From a virus: DNA of 64,000 bases. A program made the position numbers and the translations under genes. Of the stretch, positions 59,857-64,000 are shown piece by piece. How positions within the stretch are numbered: position 1 is the stretch's first letter; every line of letters begins with the position of its first letter. The notes under the pieces are model-generated. The model saw only the letters and a program-made list of their open reading frames with translations, did not search any database and was not told where the DNA came from. The DNA is taken from IMG/VR virus record IMGVR_UViG_3300048548_000653, positions 1-64,000 of that record. One strand, given 5' to 3'.

Positions 59857-60615
59857 TTATATCATTTTTTCTATGTTGGCAATATAGTTGACCATACTAT
59901 GATCAGAGAAGCTATCAATGCCACCTTGCTTGATACCCATCCACATACCACGCCAGCGATCTTTTGTACGCTGCCAAGTTGTGAGTTTACGCTCTAAGCC
60001 GTGTGCATTCATATAATGTTCTGTGCCGTGATGCACATAACCCATAGCTCTTAATGGCACTCTAGTAACAATATCATTATTGTTTACCCAACGATGATGT
60101 GCTACATTTAAACTACGACAGTAACCACGCCATCCTACTCTTGGCGAACCGTATGTGTACACTTCCTGTATATCTGGCATATCAACATCGCAGTTGCATC
60201 TACTAGCCATAATAGTTGTCATAGCAGCACCTAAACTATGTCCGCAAAACCAAATGTTCTTGTCTCGGTTAGTTTTACGTGCTAGGTCTTCAGATACCAT
60301 AGGCCATAGCTCATCTACTTCTGCTTTGAATCCTCTGTGTACTCTACTGACTGTTTCTGCTATCACTGGTGTTGCTTTCAAATCAGCCTTAATATCGTTA
60401 AACTCACTTGGTTGCGTTCCTCTACAAGCAATTACTAAATCTATCTTATTCATAAATCGATATGCCTGTGCTCCGTCTTTGTTGTAAAATTCTACTGTAG
60501 TAAACCCTAATTTTCTAACATCTTTTTTTACTTGGTCTATATTGTCATTGTATGCTATACTTGCTAGTTTTGCAAATAGTAAACTTCGTTCCATAAATTT
60601 CATTTCTGTAATCAT
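59857..60615 (-). CDS. Class 3 lipase
   Basis: 252 aa. Nucleophile elbow GHSLGAAM, upstream CRGTQ oxyanion region, and late NNNDIVTRVP (Asp) and HHGTEH (His) make a complete triad of the class 3 lipase family. No signal peptide. SD AGGAGGG at ATG 60615. Could help membrane breakdown at lysis or modify lipids; inference. Confidence 0.85.
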   Translation of the reverse strand: MITEMKFMERSLLFAKLASIAYNDNIDQVKKDVRKLGFTTVEFYNKDGAQAYRFMNKIDLVIACRGTQPSEFNDIKADLKATPVIAETVSRVHRGFKAEVDELWPMVSEDLARKTNRDKNIWFCGHSLGAAMTTIMASRCNCDVDMPDIQEVYTYGSPRVGWRGYCRSLNVAHHRWVNNNDIVTRVPLRAMGYVHHGTEHYMNAHGLERKLTTWQRTKDRWRGMWMGIKQGGIDSFSDHSMVNYIANIEKMI

Positions 60616-60633
60616 TTTGCCCTCCTAAATAAA

Positions 60634-61155
60634 TTACATCGGTGTGAACCTCACGTTTTCAATTACCCAGTCGATAGGTTCTTCATATGCAAATTGCAGC
60701 ATATACCTATCGTGTTCATTGTTTGTTACACTATGAATCCACTCTCCTGTATTTAATATCACAGCGTTCTCTTTGTAATAGTATGTATGCCTTTTTTCAT
60801 CTGCATCAAAGAAGTCAACAGGAGCAAACACATCCAGTGACGGAGACAGATACCAACTTACACTGCTACTCTTTTTTGTGTATTGGACAAAGTCAATATG
60901 CCTTGGAACTGGGTCGTATGGCGGATTATGTAATAGATAAACATTGTGGGGAAGTATATTCACACATTTTAACAAAGGCTTCATATCAAGGTACGGAACG
61001 TTCCTACTAATGCCGTGCATAGTTCTTTCTTTGTCTTTTTTAGCGTACTGGCCGTATCTAGTATATGTTGCCTTTTTAGCAACCTTTAGCATTTTTTTCC
61101 TAAAGTCGTCTGTGATAAAATGTTTTAGTTCGTGCCAAAAAGGTCCTTGATGCAT
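60634..61155 (-). CDS. HxD...H Fe(II) dioxygenase-like protein
   Basis: 173 aa. PRHIDFVQ gives HxD, GEWIHSV the distal His, and RYMLQFAYE a late Arg. Third such enzyme in the window, again with no obvious substrate. SD GAGAGG before the ATG. Confidence 0.6.
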   Translation of the reverse strand: MHQGPFWHELKHFITDDFRKKMLKVAKKATYTRYGQYAKKDKERTMHGISRNVPYLDMKPLLKCVNILPHNVYLLHNPPYDPVPRHIDFVQYTKKSSSVSWYLSPSLDVFAPVDFFDADEKRHTYYYKENAVILNTGEWIHSVTNNEHDRYMLQFAYEEPIDWVIENVRFTPM

Positions 61156-61189
61156 AATGTCCTCTCTACTTACTATTAATTATACAAAA

Positions 61190-61219
61190 TAAAAAAAATG
61201 GGTGCTAACCTTGGCACCC
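61190..61219 (-). terminator. Rho-independent terminator after the phosphate transporter
   Basis: Minus strand GGGTGC-CAAGGTTA-GCACCC followed by A and eight T's. Confidence 0.85.
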
Positions 61220-61256
61220 GGCGTGTGTATTACGTCACAACCCGACCCTATGGGTA

Positions 61257-62228
61257 TTAAAGGCCGTTAGGCACAATAATATAATGGATCATCAACACAA
61301 GTGCAACACTTGCACCCAAGCCTACCATCATCTTACCAAAATCCTTTGCAACAAGTGGAAACACCGACTTGGTTTTCTTCTTGCCAAAGTATGTTGCCAT
61401 TGCCAACTCACGACCTGCTAACAAACCAACAAATACCCAAGTTGTACTCATTGGAATGTCATTCAACTCTTTGAAGAAGTAAAGACACAACCAATAAAAC
61501 AAGTCAATCAAGGTTGCACTTCTAACGTAGCGTGTGTTGTGTTTCTCTAGTACAATCTTTTGGATCTTACCACCACGTTCTCTAAACATAAAGAACAAGC
61601 CTGCAACAAACACAACGCTGACGAACACCATTAAGTCTGCTGGTACTTCACGTGGAAGAAACACTGCAATATTTGCAACATCGTGTGACAACCAAGTGAA
61701 CCACAATCCGCCTGTTGCTACCCATTGTGCAATACGCCAAAACTTTTTATTGCCTTCGCTCACTGGTTTTGTTTCGTCATACCACTTGCCAAAGTATTTG
61801 TGTATAGCAAACCATACTGCATAAGCAAATGCGGCTGCTACACCATAACCCATAATGCTTTTCATCAGCATCTTCTCTAGCACAAAGGTACTAGCAAACA
61901 CTGACAGCACCAAGAAACTTGTGCTAACTGGCACACCCATCCTTGTAAGTGCTACAAGTATAGCAGGTGCGGCTGCGTGATACCATTGTACTTCTTGGAA
62001 AGGTATTTTGTTTAAGCGACCATAACTGATATCGCCTCCGTTCATATACCATCCATACCAGAGTGTATATAATAAAACAGCCGAAGCGGCTGCCCATAAT
62101 ACTTTAAAGTTGAATCGCTCGTTGTTTGATGCCATCCAAGTACCGAGCGTTTGTACTGAATCGTTTGCTATAACTGCATAGGCAGCTAGTAAGAAGCCAA
62201 CAAGGCTCCATAGTGTGAGTAGTTCCAT
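61257..62228 (-). CDS. PiT-family phosphate transporter
   Basis: 323 aa, about nine membrane helices. IANDSVQTLGTW corresponds to the PiT signature GANDVANxxGT and RMGVPVSTSFLVLSVF to its second repeat (GxPVSTTH). Shorter than E. coli PitA (499 aa). It imports inorganic phosphate, the limiting element for phages in the ocean. The leader holds a hairpin (GACGG-GGTAAAG-CCGTC, 62247-62263). Confidence 0.8.
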   Translation of the reverse strand: MELLTLWSLVGFLLAAYAVIANDSVQTLGTWMASNNERFNFKVLWAAASAVLLYTLWYGWYMNGGDISYGRLNKIPFQEVQWYHAAAPAILVALTRMGVPVSTSFLVLSVFASTFVLEKMLMKSIMGYGVAAAFAYAVWFAIHKYFGKWYDETKPVSEGNKKFWRIAQWVATGGLWFTWLSHDVANIAVFLPREVPADLMVFVSVVFVAGLFFMFRERGGKIQKIVLEKHNTRYVRSATLIDLFYWLCLYFFKELNDIPMSTTWVFVGLLAGRELAMATYFGKKKTKSVFPLVAKDFGKMMVGLGASVALVLMIHYIIVPNGL

Positions 62229-62283
62229 TTCGTTCTCCTTTGTTTGACGGCTTTACCCCGTCGCTCACAAATGTAACTTTTAT

Positions 62284-62312
62284 AAGTTACAATTTTAATT
62301 ATCATTTGTCAA
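62284..62312 (-). promoter_or_regulatory. Probable sigma-70 promoter of the phosphate transporter
   Basis: Perfect -35 TTGACA (62312-62307) with a weak -10 TAACTT (62289-62284) at 17 bases. No clear Pho box was recognised. Confidence 0.5.
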
Positions 62313-62427
62313 CCTGATCATAAATAAAACGGCCAGAAAAGAGAAGTTATTCACACCTTCGACCTGACACGTTGAAAAGACAACGGGCGTCCGCCATATA
62401 AGACAGCATTACATATTGGAGAAAACA

Positions 62428-62619
62428 ATGACAACTATAGCAAACCTGCTTGGTAGTGTAATGACTGCGGTCAGACTACCAAGAAGAAAATCAGGATTGA
62501 TGAAGATCAATCACAACCTTGAAACTTATGTTAAGACAGAATTTAACAAAGGTGATCAGGCATACGTCTTAGACTGTATGCTACGTGGAGACACTCTCGA
62601 CAGACGTAACATAATATAA
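62428..62619 (+). CDS. Small hypothetical protein
   Basis: 63 aa from ATG 62428 (SD TTGGAG). Basic, helical, no recognised domain. Single-gene unit closed by the terminator at 62631-62656. Confidence 0.65.
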   Translation: MTTIANLLGSVMTAVRLPRRKSGLMKINHNLETYVKTEFNKGDQAYVLDCMLRGDTLDRRNII

Positions 62620-62630
62620 ACTAAAATAGT

Positions 62631-62656
62631 AGGGCAGCTTCACAGTTGCCCTATTT
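62631..62656 (+). terminator. Rho-independent terminator
   Basis: AGGGCA-GCTTCACAGT-TGCCCT followed by ATTTTT. Confidence 0.85.
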
Positions 62657-62666
62657 TTCTGGGTGC

Positions 62667-62699
62667 GCAGATATGCACAGTTGCATTGTACGCATATCG
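62667..62699 (+). repeat. Inverted repeat upstream of the DUF1127 operon
   Basis: GATATGC...GCATATC arms around a 15-base spacer that itself holds TGCA repeats. Lies before the promoter at 62722-62750; a possible regulatory site. Confidence 0.4.
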
Positions 62700-62721
62700 G
62701 GTTTTTGCTATTTGCACTTGT

Positions 62722-62750
62722 TTTTCACGGTTATACGTGTTAAATATAAT
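62722..62750 (+). promoter_or_regulatory. Probable sigma-70 promoter
   Basis: -10 TATAAT (62745-62750) is consensus; -35 TTTTCA is weaker at 17 bases. Drives the DUF1127/AtpE-like operon. Confidence 0.55.
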
Positions 62751-62819
62751 TGTAGAAGGAGAAAAACTAACGCAAGTTAGACTCGGATCACACATACATA
62801 TATAGATAGGAAAAAATAA

Positions 62820-63080
62820 ATGACTACTTTAGTAGCAAATACCTTTGAGATTGTTGGATTACACGGCATCGCCAACTTTTTCAAAAAACTAGGTGCCGAA
62901 CTCAAAAGACGTAGACGCATTCGTCAAACAATTAACGAACTATCAAGACTTACAAACCACGAACTAAACGACATTGGTCTTAGTCGCGGAGACATTTGGT
63001 ATGTTGCAAACCAGTCATACCCAAAAGCACTAAGTGGCGAAGCTGTAGAAGCAAACCGCAACTTGAGAGGTTGGGTATAA
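62820..63080 (+). CDS. DUF1127 (YjiS-like) protein
   Basis: 86 aa. Residues about 38-62 (INELSRLTNHELNDIGLSRG, then DI) match the DUF1127 motif of alphaproteobacterial proteins linked to RNA and phosphate regulation. N-terminus is a short hydrophobic helix. First gene of a plus-strand operon with overlapping starts. Confidence 0.8.
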   Translation: MTTLVANTFEIVGLHGIANFFKKLGAELKRRRRIRQTINELSRLTNHELNDIGLSRGDIWYVANQSYPKALSGEAVEANRNLRGWV

Positions 63081-63271
63081 TGGAAGCAGTAGGAAACACC
63101 CCCGTACCAACACCAAAGTTTATCAAAACACTTGGCAAATATGTCGTTGCATTTGCAATGGGCGTATGGGCATTTGGTGAATCGGCAGGCAGAGCAAGAG
63201 CAGCCGCTGAACTATCACGCCAAGGCTACTACAAAGAAGCCAAAGCACTTATGTTGGATGACAACAGATGA
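63080..63271 (+). CDS. Small membrane protein
   Basis: 63 aa from ATG 63080 (TAATG overlap). One membrane helix (about 20-36), then a C-terminal [14 protein letters not shown] motif that recurs as ELRSRGYYKKAEEI in the 63712 product. Unknown function. Confidence 0.65.
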   Translation: MEAVGNTPVPTPKFIKTLGKYVVAFAMGVWAFGESAGRARAAAELSRQGYYKEAKALMLDDNR

Positions 63272-63489
63272 CAGGTGATATAGCAACAATGGGCGCAATG
63301 ATTGGCGCCGGACTAGCAACATTCGGAATGGGTGGCGCTGCCATCGCAGTAGGAATGATTGTTGGTAGTGTACTCAAAGTTATGCCTAAGAAGCCTGACA
63401 ATGGTACAATGTTTGTCGGTGTTGCATTTGCAGAAGCATTAGGTATATTCGCATTCTTAGTAGCACTCCTACTAATGTTTGCTGTCTAA
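63268..63489 (+). CDS. atpE: ATP synthase F0 subunit c-like protein
   Basis: 73 aa, two membrane helices. Helix 1 has the Gly/Ala-rich pattern ([17 protein letters not shown]) and helix 2 reads [20 protein letters not shown], with the ion-carrying Glu in FAEALGIF, nearly as in Rhodobacter-type subunit c. The loop is about five residues shorter and lacks the conserved Arg of R(Q/N)P, showing PKKPDN instead. It could join or block the host c-ring in the inner membrane. ATGA overlap with the previous gene. Confidence 0.85.
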   Translation: MTGDIATMGAMIGAGLATFGMGGAAIAVGMIVGSVLKVMPKKPDNGTMFVGVAFAEALGIFAFLVALLLMFAV

Positions 63490-63710
63490 TGGTAGGCGAT
63501 CAACACATAGAGATATCAGCACAGGTAGTACAGAAGCTAGGGTTTTATATGTTTGTAGTAATGACTTCATTGCTTATTATATGTATAGCCTTTGGCTTCT
63601 ACGCTGTGATTGATCAGTTCAAACAACCAAATTGGCAAGAAGCGTGTATCGCACAAGGCGGTGTACCAGTACAAATAGAAAAGTCAACATACGACTGCAA
63701 AGGAATATAA
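63489..63710 (+). CDS. Small membrane protein with periplasmic Cys pair
   Basis: 73 aa. One membrane helix (about 17-42), then a tail with CIAQGGVPVQIEKSTYDC, two Cys probably in a disulfide. TAATG overlap with the subunit c-like gene; same operon. Confidence 0.65.
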   Translation: MVGDQHIEISAQVVQKLGFYMFVVMTSLLIICIAFGFYAVIDQFKQPNWQEACIAQGGVPVQIEKSTYDCKGI

Positions 63711-63711
63711 T

Positions 63712-63846
63712 ATGTTTAAGAAGTTTATGAAAGCAATGGAATACAGAAGTTATTGTATGGCAATCAGGGAACTTAGAAGCAGAGGCTATTATAAAAAAGC
63801 TGAAGAAATCTCTGAGTACAAACACAAAATGTTTCCGACCTACTAA
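63712..63846 (+). CDS. Tiny basic protein with RGYYKKA motif
   Basis: 44 aa, ATG 63712 to TAA 63846. ELRSRGYYKKAEEI repeats the C-terminal motif of the 63080 product. No domain recognised. Confidence 0.6.
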   Translation: MFKKFMKAMEYRSYCMAIRELRSRGYYKKAEEISEYKHKMFPTY

Positions 63847-63850
63847 TAGG

Positions 63851-63879
63851 TTGACAAACGCTAAATAATACGTTAGATT
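63851..63879 (+). promoter_or_regulatory. Sigma-70 promoter
   Basis: TTGACA (63851-63856), 17-base spacer, TAGATT (63874-63879), upstream of the gene that begins at 63914. Confidence 0.75.
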
Positions 63880-63913
63880 AATAACACTACACACATACAC
63901 ATAGGAGAATATA

Positions 63914-64000
63914 ATGAGCGTAGACACAAAGTACGGCGAAGCCATCTTTAAACAAACACAGGAAGTTGCTGAAATGTTTAAAGCCGCAATGCCTAAAATC
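63914..64000 (+). CDS. Partial CDS, N-terminus only
   Basis: 29 codons, starting MSVDTKYGEAIFKQTQEVAE, SD AGGAG. Helical and amphipathic; a phasin-like protein is possible but cannot be settled from this fragment. Runs off the window edge. Confidence 0.6.
   Translation, partial: MSVDTKYGEAIFKQTQEVAEMFKAAMPKI

Noticed and set aside
61990-62430. Pho box upstream of the phosphate transporter
   Set aside because: No pair of CTGTCAT-like repeats at the right spacing; only a sigma-70 -35 box was clear.

Overview
The window is part of the genome of a large T4-like marine myovirus that most likely infects a low-GC alphaproteobacterium, for example a SAR11-type pelagimyophage. Evidence for a T4-like virus: a tail-fibre N-terminus and a PAAR spike-tip protein, a prohead-core-like protein, class Ia ribonucleotide reductase with glutaredoxin, ClpP, Hsp20, bS21, T4-type late promoters (TATAAATA) and dense packing with ATGA, TAATG and TTGA start/stop overlaps. 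Evidence for the host: a circularly permuted two-piece tmRNA, homologs of alphaproteobacterial cytochrome oxidase subunit IV and ATP synthase subunit c, a DUF1127 protein and a PcyX-like bilin reductase. Host assignment is inference.

Layout. 1-13058 (minus strand): putative head-packaged enzymes (ligase-like and pol-beta-like nucleotidyltransferases), four tRNAs (Trp, CAT, Gly, an unusual Ser-ACT), HxD dioxygenases, ClpP, radical SAM, a DNA methyltransferase beside a nuclease-like protein, an HExxH protease, IF-1 and an AbrB-like protein. 13126-15533 (plus): glycosyltransferase-like gene and a late cassette of small holin-like proteins. 15475-25806 (minus, with one Fis-like gene in plus): a cell-surface and signalling cassette with CsgF, CsgG, two curlin-like proteins, a FecR protein, an outer-membrane barrel/adhesin and a CHASE2 adenylate cyclase. 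25839-36860: PD-(D/E)XK nuclease, bilin reductase with heme oxygenase, ClpS, Hsp20, GMP reductase, bS21, lysis-related genes, thermonuclease, radical SAM. 36975-40461: porin, pseudoazurin, DoxX-like protein and a COX IV-like subunit among small membrane proteins. 40544-48312: TauD-like enzyme, PRTase, class I aldolase, HAD enzymes, queuosine-precursor transporter, permuted tmRNA, fatty acid desaturase, PAAR, glutaredoxin, NrdB. 48387-62228: NrdA, tail fibre, GIY-YIG endonuclease, exonuclease, prohead core gene with a possible -1 frameshift, small virion-type genes, sulfotransferase, lipase, dioxygenase, phosphate transporter. 62428-64000 (plus): DUF1127 and small membrane proteins including an ATP synthase subunit c homolog.

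How it fits together. Three start-signal classes are visible: host sigma-70 promoters (TTGAC-N17-TATAAT-like, early); T4-type late promoters followed by a leader, often with a hairpin; and late-promoter-like motifs that end only 3-4 bases before the ATG, suggesting leaderless late mRNAs. The virus appears to supply translation parts (tRNAs, tmRNA, IF-1, bS21), proteolysis (ClpP/ClpS), nucleotide supply (NrdAB, GuaC), phosphate uptake, pieces of respiratory energy conversion (subunit c, COX IV, pseudoazurin), bilin synthesis, and late surface remodelling (porin, curli, adhesin, cyclase). All functions were read by eye from motifs; no database search was run.
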